Below are positions 26,636-36,200 of a stretch of DNA of 64,000 nt, one piece after another. The DNA comes from Muriicola sp041358175 (GTDB taxonomy: Bacteria; Bacteroidota; Bacteroidia; Flavobacteriales; Flavobacteriaceae). The DNA lies in the NCBI RefSeq assembly GCF_041358175.1, contig NZ_JBGKBE010000011.1:1-64000 (forward strand). Reading direction: 5' to 3'. The notes beneath the pieces are model-generated. The model had not been told where the DNA came from. It saw only the letters and a list, made by a program, of their open reading frames with translations, and searched no databases. Position numbers and translations under genes: made by a program. Each line of letters begins with the position of its first letter. Position 1 is the stretch's first letter.

Positions 26636-27543
26636 ATTTGCGTAATAAATTTATCTGCTACATAAACCAGTTGCATCAGGCTTATGTATGTAACGCTGGC
26701 CAGCATTAATTTTCTGGCTGTAGCATTGTTTCTTTTTTCAAATAGTCTCAAGGCGAAAACAAGCATGATCAACCCCATAAGTAAAATGATAATCGCTCCG
26801 GTTACAGAAAGTTGCAAGAGGCCAGTGATCCCAAAAACCGGGATGACAGAAATGACAATCATCCAAACGGTGTACATTATAATTTGCACGGCAGTTCCCT
26901 TATCTTTCTCCCCGGTTGGGAGCATTTTAAACCCTGCTTTTTTATAGTCCTCATCCAGCATCCATGCCAGGGCCCAGAAATGCGGGAATTGCCAGAAAAA
27001 CTGAATCATAAAAAGGGTTCCTGGCTCTATTCCAAAATCGTTGGTCGCCGCCACCCATCCCAACATAAACGGTATTGCCCCCGGGATAGCACCTACAAAA
27101 ACAGATAAAGGCGTAATTGTCTTTAAGGGGGTGTACACACTGGTGTACAGAAAGATGGCAATTGCACCGAACATGGCGGTTTTCGGATTCAAAAAGTAGA
27201 GAATCCCGATTCCGAGCAAGGTCATTATTACTGCAATTGTCAAAGCTGTGGAAGGAGCCATTCTGCCTGAAGGCACAGGTCTGTTCCTTGTCCTTGACAT
27301 CAATGCGTCAAGGTCTTTTTCTATAACCTGATTAAAGGCATTTGAAGCGCCTACCATACAATAGCCCCCCACCGCAAGCATCAGCACTGATGTCCATTCT
27401 ACCTGATCGGCTCCTAAAAAATAGCCGGCTACAGAGGAAAACACAACGCTAAGGGCAAGCCTTGCTTTGGTAATCTCTTTAAAGTCAGAAAATGTCAATG
27501 TCCAGGAATGTGTTTTTACCGAGCTTACAGCCGACTTCATCAT
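26626..27543 (-). CDS. cyoE: Heme O synthase (protoheme IX farnesyltransferase)
   Basis: A 305-aa UbiA-family membrane prenyltransferase that adds a farnesyl group to heme b, giving heme O and then, via CtaA, heme A for aa3 oxidase. The two Asp-rich motifs NAFNQVIEKDLDALMSRTRNRP and the DEDYKKAGFKML segment in a second conserved loop are present, and there are about nine helices. It leads the oxidase accessory unit and is called ctaB in some genomes. A strong promoter lies directly upstream. Confidence 0.96.
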   Translation of the reverse strand: MMKSAVSSVKTHSWTLTFSDFKEITKARLALSVVFSSVAGYFLGADQVEWTSVLMLAVGGYCMVGASNAFNQVIEKDLDALMSRTRNRPVPSGRMAPSTALTIAVIMTLLGIGILYFLNPKTAMFGAIAIFLYTSVYTPLKTITPLSVFVGAIPGAIPFMLGWVAATNDFGIEPGTLFMIQFFWQFPHFWALAWMLDEDYKKAGFKMLPTGEKDKGTAVQIIMYTVWMIVISVIPVFGITGLLQLSVTGAIIILLMGLIMLVFALRLFEKRNNATARKLMLASVTYISLMQLVYVADKFITQIWI

Positions 27544-27559
27544 CGAATTTATAAGGGTG

Positions 27560-27590
27560 CAAAGATACGGTCCGGAGTATATTTTTGCAA
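27560..27590 (-). promoter_or_regulatory. Promoter of cyoE-cox3-cox3-cox4
   Basis: TTG (27588-27590 complement), 20-nt spacer, then TATCTTTG (27560-27567 complement) matches the Bacteroidota TTG-N20-TANNTTTG pattern exactly. The leader is only about 10-15 nt to the ATG at 27543. Confidence 0.75.
27580..27587 (+). promoter_or_regulatory. -7 box of a candidate small + strand transcript
   Basis: TATTTTTG matches TANNTTTG on the + strand. It lies inside the spacer of the divergent cyoE promoter, so the two could exclude one another. There is no clear -33 TTTG. Confidence 0.4.
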
Positions 27591-27593
27591 CGA

Positions 27594-27717
27594 ATTGATA
27601 CTGTTTATGCTAAGTTTAGGAATTATTGACATGGAACCTCCTGCAGCGTATGATATAAACATGCTTTGGATGTACAGCATAAAATAACCCCGTCATTTCA
27701 GGACGGGGTACTTTTTT
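27594..27717 (+). ncRNA. Candidate small RNA or small-peptide transcript
   Basis: From the predicted start near 27594 to a hairpin with a T-run ending about 27717, a transcript of about 125 nt is possible. It contains a 26-codon ATG frame (27607-27687, encoding MLSLGIIDMEPPAAYDINM and seven more residues) whose stop abuts the hairpin. No Shine-Dalgarno-like sequence is seen and the peptide is not recognised, so RNA function is as likely. All of this is prediction from signals. Confidence 0.3.
27687..27717. terminator. Hairpin terminator between tonB and cyoE
   Basis: ACCCCGTC and GACGGGGT give an 8-bp GC-rich stem with a 7-nt loop (27687-27709). The + side has a clean run of six T, while the minus side has TTATTTT, so it can act for the tonB gene and for the small + strand transcript. 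Confidence 0.85.
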
Positions 27718-27728
27718 ACCTTGATCTC

Positions 27729-28508
27729 CTATTGCAACTTAAATAAAATCGGAATACTGAAGGGCACTCTTACAGGTTTTCCCTTTTGTTTTCCAGGGGT
27801 CATTTTTGGCAATTTCTGGATAATCCTCAGAGCTTCTGCTTCCAGGTTTTTATCCGGGCCACTGTAGCGTATATTTCCAATGCTCCCGTCATTCTGAATG
27901 GTAAACATTACACTCACCCTTCCCTGTATCCCCAGTTCCTGAGCAATCTCTGGGTAACGAAAATTCTTGATGATGTGTTTTTGCATCATTTCATTAAAAC
28001 AGGCCTTTTTATCTTTTACATCTTCACAACCCGGAAACACCGGAACCTCATCCACTAAATCAATCAGGATAAGCGGTGGTTCATCCTTAGTGGAATCGCT
28101 GTACCGGATAGAATCAAGTGGTAAAGGCGGAAATTGGGGTATTTCAGGTTGAATCAAAGCATCGACATCCACTGGATCAGACTCTGAGATAATGAATTCC
28201 GCAGGATTGTATACTACCTTAGTTTTTAGTGGGATTGGTTTTTCTTCCTGGATAACTGGAATCTGCTCCATAACAATAATGGGTTCTTCCCATTCACTAA
28301 TTGTAAGAATACTGTTTTCACTAGACTGGAAGGAGGCTTCAAGACCCAGGTAAGTGAGGATCATGGCGAGGATCAGGCCCAATTGGAAGTAAATAGCACC
28401 CCTTTTTTTAAGATTCGCCTCTTTTTTTCTCATCCATCTTGGAAGCGGCTTTGTTCTTACATCTCGTTTACTGTCTGATAATACAGGTTTCCTGGGTGCT
28501 TTTTTCAT
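27729..28508 (-). CDS. Energy transducer TonB (copy 1)
   Basis: A 259-aa TonB-like protein with a basic cytoplasmic N-terminus, one transmembrane helix (residues about 35-55), a proline-rich periplasmic linker and a C-terminal TonB domain (about 170-259: VSVMFTIQNDGSIGNI, RIIQKLPKMTPGKQKGKPV). The VPVFPGCE motif before the domain, with ACFNEMMQKHI after it, is typical of flavobacterial TonB paralogues. It couples inner-membrane ExbBD energy to outer-membrane receptors; ExbBD genes are not in the window. The C-terminal third is nearly identical to that of the next gene. Confidence 0.93.
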   Translation of the reverse strand: MKKAPRKPVLSDSKRDVRTKPLPRWMRKKEANLKKRGAIYFQLGLILAMILTYLGLEASFQSSENSILTISEWEEPIIVMEQIPVIQEEKPIPLKTKVVYNPAEFIISESDPVDVDALIQPEIPQFPPLPLDSIRYSDSTKDEPPLILIDLVDEVPVFPGCEDVKDKKACFNEMMQKHIIKNFRYPEIAQELGIQGRVSVMFTIQNDGSIGNIRYSGPDKNLEAEALRIIQKLPKMTPGKQKGKPVRVPFSIPILFKLQ

Positions 28509-28560
28509 CGTAAATGGTTTAGTGTTACGATGTTTTAGAACACAAGAAACATACCAAAAA

Positions 28561-28586
28561 AAACCCTGACCAGCTGGTCAGGGTTT
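28561..28586 (-). terminator. Perfect palindrome terminator between tonB copies
   Basis: AAACCCTGACCAG and CTGGTCAGGGTTT are reverse complements with no spacer, a 26-bp palindrome able to fold as an 11-bp stem with a short loop. On minus it follows the stop of copy 2 and precedes copy 1, which therefore probably has its own promoter. Confidence 0.82.
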
Positions 28587-28606
28587 ATATTTATCTAAAT
28601 ATTCTT

Positions 28607-29311
28607 TTATTGCAGTTTGAATACAATTGGAATACTGAAGGGCACCCTTACAGGTCTTCCTCTTTGTTTTCCAGGGGTCATTTTTGGTAATTTCTGGATA
28701 ATCCTCAGAGCTTCAGCTTCAAGGTTTTTGTCCGGACCTCTGTACCGTATATTTCCAATACTTCCGTCTTTTTGAATGGTAAACATTACACTTACCCTTC
28801 CCTGAACGCCCATTTCCTGAGCAATTTCAGGATAGCGGAAATTTTTAATAATGTGCTTTTGCATCATTTCATTAAAACAAGCTCTTTTATCACTTGCTCC
28901 TTCACAACCCGGAAATACCGGTACATCTTCAATTACCGCAAAGGGTACATCCACATCTTCGAAATCGTCCTCAACAATTACATCCTCTACTTCAATGATC
29001 TCTTCTTCCTGACTGGTTTCTGTAGACTCAATTACGGTTTCCTCGACTTCCTCTTCATCTTCAACTACTTCAATCACTTCAGGTGCAGCAGGAGGTGGTG
29101 GAGGCGGAGGTGTTTTGATCTGTTCTGTCATTGGAACCTCTTCATCAAGGGCATCTTCTACGTTGAGAGAGATATCATAATCAGCTACTTTGTCATAGGT
29201 CTTCCATTCAAAAGCGATAAATACCAACAGCATTACAACCATTAACCCAAGAACAAAATAGAGGCCACTATTCTTTCTTAAATCGGCTTTGGGATTCTTC
29301 TTAAGTTCCAT
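28607..29311 (-). CDS. Energy transducer TonB (copy 2)
   Basis: A 234-aa TonB protein with anchor helix (GLYFVLGLMVVMLLVFIAF), a run of seven prolines (PPPPPPPAAPE), a strongly acidic linker (EVVEDEEEVEE) and a C-terminal domain nearly identical to that of the neighbouring copy (VPVFPGCEGAS, then ACFNEMMQKHIIKNFRYPEIAQE). Linker and N-terminus differ from copy 1, so the copies could have distinct partners. It starts 54 bp after the VanZ-like gene and could be read from the gcvH promoter. Confidence 0.93.
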   Translation of the reverse strand: MELKKNPKADLRKNSGLYFVLGLMVVMLLVFIAFEWKTYDKVADYDISLNVEDALDEEVPMTEQIKTPPPPPPPAAPEVIEVVEDEEEVEETVIESTETSQEEEIIEVEDVIVEDDFEDVDVPFAVIEDVPVFPGCEGASDKRACFNEMMQKHIIKNFRYPEIAQEMGVQGRVSVMFTIQKDGSIGNIRYRGPDKNLEAEALRIIQKLPKMTPGKQRGRPVRVPFSIPIVFKLQ

Positions 29312-29364
29312 ATTTCTTGATTTAAACGTTTGCTAATTTAACTATTAATTTATAAAAACCGTAA

Positions 29365-29766
29365 TTAATTTTTCCATTTTAACCTGGTTTTGTCAGAAAA
29401 TATCGCCCACATCAATAAAGTTCCAAATAGTGCTCCTATAGAATTTGCCAGAACATCCAAAATTTCCCCACTTCTGTAGGTCGTTAGGCTCTGTTGTAAT
29501 ACCTCAATAATTATACCATATATCAGCAGACTGCTAAGTAAAATCAGTGTTCTTTTTCTAGCAGATGTAAATTGCTGGTTTCCGGCATGTATGAACAACA
29601 TCCCCAGAACGGCTGCAATAAAATAAAAACTAAAATGGACTACTTTGTCAAGATAAGGGATTTGAATGTCAAGGGATAAGTCGTCTTCAAATGAAACAAG
29701 ACTAAGGACACTAATGGCAATCATCCATGCAAAAAACCCGACACCAAATGCATAGCGTTTAAGCAC
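29365..29766 (-). CDS. VanZ-like membrane protein
   Basis: A 133-aa VanZ-like protein with four helices (GFFAWMIAISVLSLVSF, HFSFYFIAAVLGMLF, LILLSSLLIYGIIIEVLQ and a C-terminal helix). The family has no firm biochemical role. The start is a GTG at 29766 that overlaps the gcvH end by 8 nt, with AAGGA upstream; a good sign of translational coupling. Confidence 0.85.
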   Translation of the reverse strand: MLKRYAFGVGFFAWMIAISVLSLVSFEDDLSLDIQIPYLDKVVHFSFYFIAAVLGMLFIHAGNQQFTSARKRTLILLSSLLIYGIIIEVLQQSLTTYRSGEILDVLANSIGALFGTLLMWAIFSDKTRLKWKN

Positions 29767-30139
29767 CTACGAGTTCCTTATAGGCTGTGTCACTCATCAA
29801 ATCCTCCAGTTCAGCCTCATTGCTAAACTTAATTTTAATCATCCATCCTTCACCGTAAGGATCTGAATTCACTTTCTCCGGTTCATCTTCGAGAGATTCA
29901 TTAAATGCGATGATCTCTCCACTTAAGGGGAGAAAGAGATCAGAGACGGTTTTAACAGCCTCAACAGTACCGAATACCTCTTCCTTCTCAAGAGTCTCGT
30001 CTAAGGTCTCTACTTCCACGTAAACGATATCTCCCAGCTCGCTCTGGGCAAAATCGGTGATTCCCACAGTTGCTGTATCACCTTCAATTCTCACCCATTC
30101 ATGGTCTTTGGTATATTTTAATTCGGATGGTATGTTCAT
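29759..30139 (-). CDS. gcvH: Glycine cleavage system H protein
   Basis: A 126-aa lipoyl carrier that shuttles the aminomethyl group between P, T and L proteins of glycine cleavage. EWVRIEGDTATVGITDFAQ, GDIVYVEV and the lipoyl lysine Lys63 in EAVKTVSDL are all present. I use ATG 30139; a longer frame up to 30193 would contain the perfect promoter at 30163-30194. GcvP, GcvT and Lpd are not in the window. VanZ-like and TonB genes follow. Confidence 0.96.
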   Translation of the reverse strand: MNIPSELKYTKDHEWVRIEGDTATVGITDFAQSELGDIVYVEVETLDETLEKEEVFGTVEAVKTVSDLFLPLSGEIIAFNESLEDEPEKVNSDPYGEGWMIKIKFSNEAELEDLMSDTAYKELVGA

Positions 30140-30162
30140 GTTTTTTGAATTAGTTACGAAGG

Positions 30163-30194
30163 CAAATGTAACGGATTCTGTCAAGGTTTTCAAA
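30163..30194 (-). promoter_or_regulatory. Promoter of gcvH
   Basis: TTTG (30191-30194 complement), 20-nt spacer, TACATTTG (30163-30170 complement): both boxes match the Bacteroidota consensus exactly. This is the best promoter in the window. The leader is about 20 nt to ATG 30139. Confidence 0.82.
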
Positions 30195-30208
30195 AAACCT
30201 TTTCACCC

Positions 30209-33200
30209 TTAATTACCAAAATTATAGCGTAAAGTAAACCCAGTGTTTACAGTCGTCTGGGGAAAGGCAGTAGACACTGCAAATTGCGAGAAAGAATGGT
30301 CGTAAAAGAAAAGTGCATTCAAACTTTTACTGAGCGCGTAGTCTGCTGTAAATTTTACTGACAAAAGATTTTGCCCGGAGGTGATCTGGTTATTGTCGAG
30401 ATCGAGATTTCGGATGATGGTAATATTATCGCGAAGACTTACATCTGCCTTTAAGTTCAGATCGCCTTTTAGTCTTTGCTTTTCGCCTCCGATGTTAGTG
30501 ACAAAGGTCACGTCCTTAAACCGATACCCCAGCCCGAGCGTATATTCCTTTCCGTTAATCTCTGTTAGCAGATTGTTGTCAAAACTCAGTGACAGGGTGC
30601 GATCGGCTCTTACCTCAGCCACCACACTCAGGGAATTTTTCATTTCAAAATCTACTCGCATCAGGGGGTTGAACTGATCTGTCAGAACCACATTGTTTAT
30701 AATGTTTTCCGGAAGGAAATCCTGGTTTTCAGGATCAATTTGTCCGTTCTGTCTTTCCAGGTTGGTCTGGAAACTATTGATACTATAAGCTGCCCTGTAA
30801 CCATGACTAAGGGAGAAACGTTTGAACTTGCTCTTAAACCATTTATTCCTCATCAAACCTGTATACTTCACATTCCAGTTGGGAATGGGAATGTCCCTGA
30901 AGGCATCCAGATTTACCCTGTTTACGTCCTGACCTGTATAAGCGGCGAAAAAGGCCGGGAGAAGGACATCCTGACTCGTATTTCCATAACGGATGGGAAA
31001 TCCATCGCCATCTACCCCTTCATCTGCTCCACCCCGGTCTGATAAGAGGCGGTTGGCAATGACAATACGATTATCTTTAAATGTTTCGAAATTATCGGAA
31101 GTGAACTCATCGCTTTTAGAAAAGAAAGTGCCAAGCATCAGGGTTGATATGCTGAAATTCCCAAAAGTATTAGGGGTCTGAACTATATACTCTCCATCCT
31201 CTACCTTGAAATTTTCCTGCAGACTACTCGAAAATTGGCGGTCAGCTACTAAATCGATAGTAAGATCCTGAACCGGTTGTGCAGTGGCAGTGATATTGAG
31301 TTGTTTATTGGTCCTTTTGATAAACTGCTCATTGAATTCAGGAAAAACTGTTAGCCAGCCGTTTCTGGCAGCCTCAAATCGAACATCAGCCTGACTACCG
31401 AATACAAACCCGAGAGTTGGCCTGGTGGTTCCTATAAATCCAATAGACTGTGTATAGCCCGGCAATACCTGGCCGTTGTTTTCATTGTAATTTACATTTA
31501 ACCTTTTTATCATAGTGATAACATCCACTGCTGTATTCCAGAGTCCGGTGGTTTTTTTAGGTACACTGGCTTCTGCTCCAGTGGGTAAATTCCCTGCCTT
31601 ATCCCTTCTTACATTGCTTGCCACACCCTTGCCAGTTTCCTTTTTCAGACCTATCTGATCGTAAAATCGCTGCATGTTCAAGGTGGCTGTCAGATTGTGA
31701 GTATTAGCATTCTGAATGGTATTGATATCCTCTCCTGTCACTTCCCTTATGGCGTCACCTCCCCGCTGCCAGTCGAAATTACTGGTATAAGTGTATTGCG
31801 CATTGATAAAATCAAAAATAGGGATCTTGTTCAGGGGTATTTCGTAATTCAACTGCATCTGCTGAGCATGGCGATTGGGTTCTCCTATATCAAAAAATCC
31901 ATCCCATACATTTAATTCCTGATTGATCAGTGAGTTCGGATTTCCTTCCTCCTCAAAATAATTCCTGACAATATTGTTATTAGAAGATGTCAGATTGAGT
32001 CGGAGCGACTTGGTAATGCTGTAGTTAAGGGCGTATTGCCAGTTGAACAGGTAATTACGTTGTTGCAATAGTGGAAGTTCAAGACGTTCAACGCCCGGCT
32101 CCAAGACATCCCGGAAACGCTGCTGATTGAATTGCCTGTTGATATCCGATTGAAGCGAAATACTGGTAGGAAGTAAATTAAAATTAAGATCCTTAAGCCA
32201 CTTCCAGTAGTTGCCTGTAAAAAGAGAATCCTTTTTGGCAAAAGGTGCAACAGATACGGGTTTAAAATTGTGGTTATACACAAAGCCCGTTCTTACATTC
32301 TGATCCCTGAGGTTTGCTATTTCAAAATCGCGGTGTTCCGTCTCGTTATAGGAATAATTGAAGGTGAAATTCTCAACATCATAGAAATTGGCATCTGCTT
32401 CTTCCCCCCTGTTTTTTCGTACTCCAATAAAATTAATACTGGTTCTTTTGGTGTAATCCTCTGCCTGTTCCCTGATTTCATCTGCCTCCTGGGCTGTGTC
32501 TGCCGCTGCAATGCGATCTTCAAGTTTCAGGTCATCATAGACCGGATCGAATTCCGGGGTAATGAGTTGTTCCGAAATTCCATAATTAAAAGGGATCTGC
32601 AGGTTCCATTTTTCGGGAAGCAATTTCCCCAGTTCCACGTTGGTCACCACATCATAAGAAATGGCATCTTCACGGGCCCTTTCATTAGGCATCTGATCAA
32701 TGGCACCAAATCCTGAAGTGCTTTTACTTCCCGTAGCCGAAACATTGGCAAAATCTGCCATGTTTCCATCAAAGGCCGCTATGGCCGCCCATCCTCCCTC
32801 GTTATCGAGCCCAGCCAGCCTAAGTTCATTAAACCAGACTTCTCCTCTGGCTGCTGTATTATCGATGTTCTTTACCCCAACCATCATGCTCCTGATACTC
32901 CCTAAAGAAGGATTACCCCTGATCCCGATCCTGACCTGTCCAAGGTTCCGGGGAGCGAATTCCGCAACCGGAGTCACCTCTCCATTCACCACTTCATAAT
33001 AGGTGATATCTCCCAGGGTCTGGTCTGCTATTCCCTGAGATTTAACTTTTTTCAAATCGTCGAGGGCAATGTCGAGTTCATTCACTGCAGGCCAGATATC
33101 TTCTGCAGCACTGGCCCCAAAAGAAGTAAACTGTAATGGAACTTCTATTTGATAGTAGTTTTCTGAAAAGTCGGTCCCAATCCTCAGGAATCCAACCAAA

Positions 33201-36200
33201 GGCACATCGTCATCCAGATAGTCTGAATTCAGCAGCTTCTCTGCATGCATAAACATCTTCAATCTCTCATACTGCCTTACATCAATGTTGACATTCTTAA
33301 ATACACCCCTTGAATCTTCGGGTTGTAGGTTTTCCAGCAGGAAGGAAAGGGATTGTTCGTTCTGCCTGATAATGGTATTATTATTATTAAGCTGCTCCCT
33401 GATCACACCCGGAGGCAACACATAGGGAATAGGGATCCTGGAATTGTTCTCTTCAATATTTACTGTATTAACATCTACGATGGTTCCGTCATCCGAAGGA
33501 TCATCATTATCTGCCTCCAGACTTTTCGTATAATTCCTCCAGTCGCCCCGAACAAGATCCAGAGTGGCAAACCTCAGCACCACATCATCCGTAAAGCCTG
33601 TAAGGTACATACGCATAAAACTGATCGATCTGAAATCGGATATCCCTCCAACGGCATTTGTAAAATCGCTCAAGGGAATCTTATACTGAATCCATCTACG
33701 GTTTAATTGAGTACCATTGGGAAGGTCGGGCGTTATACCCTCTTTGATATCAGTTACATAAAGATCATTAACCGTGGTATTGGGCTTGATATCAATGCGG
33801 TATTCGTAATAACTATTTATGGTATTCATGGTAAGGTCCCTGTCTACGTCTTCCACGTCGGGGAGGGTTGTGGATCCACGGTTAGTGTTGGTAACCGTTA
33901 CCGGTGAATTTCCATCCACGTTGTTAAAATCGAGATATCTTTCGAGGATATTTCCCTCCCGATTGAGGTAATACTGGTAATTGTCCAGGGCAGGATCTTC
34001 TGCCGGACCATTATATCCCTGGGCAGCCTCTTCACTATCTGTGAGGCCATCGAAACCTAGATCCTGCAACGCACGGTTGGTTTCATCGGCATCAAAGGCG
34101 TAGACCAGTGACTGGGTGGCCGGTACTTTACCCCAGATCGTATTCGTTGTTAAGTCGTTGCTGTTCACTCCGGGTAATCCATTTTCATATTGCTTCCTTC
34201 CATCCGCCAGGATATCTTCAGAGATATTTCCAAGGTTGATAACCAGTTCTCCGGGGCCTGTAGCAATCCCGTCTACATAGGGATCCATCACCCAGAACTG
34301 AACGAATTCCACATTCGACTGTTCAAAATTTGTACTGCTGAGGGAGCGCATTATCCCGGCCCATTTCTCTGTAGGCAGTTCTGAACCAAAAGAGGGGTTT
34401 GCGTTATAGGGTCCTTTTACCGATGGGTAGTAGGCAAGATCGAGCGTATTTTGTACCGTGGTCTGCCCCTGGGCGATATCTACCTGCGGAAATACCTCAT
34501 CGATAAATACTCTTCGGGTTGCATTCGTAGACAGATCGTTGTCTGAGATACCCGAAGGCCTCTGATTGGTAAAAAAGATAGGGTCGATCGTATACCAGGC
34601 CATTTTAGCACGTTCGAAACCTACTTCAAGATCGGTTTCTCCCTCATCCAGGAATTCCAGCGGAGTACTTGCCAGGGACCAGCCCAGTGACGAACGGATA
34701 TCAATAAGTGCTTGCGCCCCTTCAAAATCATCGAGATAGGTAGTCGTCTCTCCTCGGAAGTCGGCATTTTTTGGTGAATTTGGAATTAGATAAGCCACTT
34801 CTCCCCTGAGGGAAATATTAGATGGCACATCCGTATCTATATTCGGCAATTTATTTGCCAGGCGGGTAAGGAAAGGAACCTCAGTTGAGAAATTACCATT
34901 CAGGCCGAAGATGGTATTATTCACAGGTTCAATTCCATAATTCGATTTTTGTGTCAGCGGACGCTCATTTAAGTTGAGCAAGGTTCCACCCAGGACAAAG
35001 TTCTCATTGAACTGATGCTCAATATTCACTCCAGTGAATCTCCGGGTTTGCTGCCCGAAAACTGCATTGTTCTCTACCGATATATTGATAGGGGTATTTG
35101 ACGCCTGCAAGCTCGGGTCTAGGATTTGAACGGTACCTGCCTGGTAGTTCACGGTATAGTCTATCCCTTCCTGAAGTTGCCTTCCTCCGGCAGTTACACG
35201 AACTGATCCTCTTGGAACGTTGAATGCCCCGATCGGGATTCCGTTACTTCCTTCCGACTTATACCTTCCTTTTAGCCTGAATCTGTTCTTCTCCGCATCC
35301 TGCAGGGATGCTGCCTTTGTATTGGCATACATATTTCTGAATACGTACTTCTGCTGATTCGCATTATATCCCTGATCGTTATCCACTTCATAAGTACCCC
35401 CTCCCAGAATATTAAAAAGGTATTCCCCAAAGGGTTCAACCTTAGTGAAAATGATCTGACCGCCCTGGGTATTTACGGTTATTCCGGGGACAAAGTCGAA
35501 AAAACCATCCCCTCCCGGTTGCACATCCCGGTAGACATTGAGTCGGTCGAGGTTAAAAACATCGAGCAGAATTCGATCTTCAAGGGGTTTGGGAATTGAT
35601 GGCCATCCGTCATTTGGATCTACGGGCGTGATATAATTCCTGGGTGTGGGATCTGAATACAGGATATTGAGTTTAAAATCTTCTTCACTCAATTGAAAAG
35701 CCCCTGTAGCATAGATGTTTTTCATCATTAGATCCCAGATAGGGTCATTGACATTGGTAATGTTACTCTTCAACAATTTCAATACGAGGGTGTTGTTGGT
35801 AATTTCGGGGGTTACTCCTCCTGCAACCGTAGTGGCATCGAGGCCACCATTGGCAAATTCCCCTACCTGATACACTTCGCCATTAAAGGTATATTGAAAG
35901 GCAACTGCAAGAACCTCATCATTGCTCAGACGTTGGTTCAGAGAAATGTAGCCTAGCTGAGTGTTATATTGATAATCACGGGTAGGTTCTAATTTCCTCG
36001 CATTTTCGAGTATGGCGTAATCAAATCCCTGATTGATCTGATATCCCCCGGAAATATTAAAGCCACTTTCAACCGTAGCGATATCCCTGATTTCTGAAGT
36101 TAATGCCCCTCCATTATTTATTAAGGCAGGATCAAAATCGTTTGCCCCGTTCCTGGGCAAATCCGGATTGGTAGCAGAAAAATTAAAAAAACCGGCAGGA

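Noticed and set aside
29312..29364. Promoter for the second tonB gene
   Set aside because: No TANNTTTG match in the 53-bp gap; read-through from gcvH is likely.
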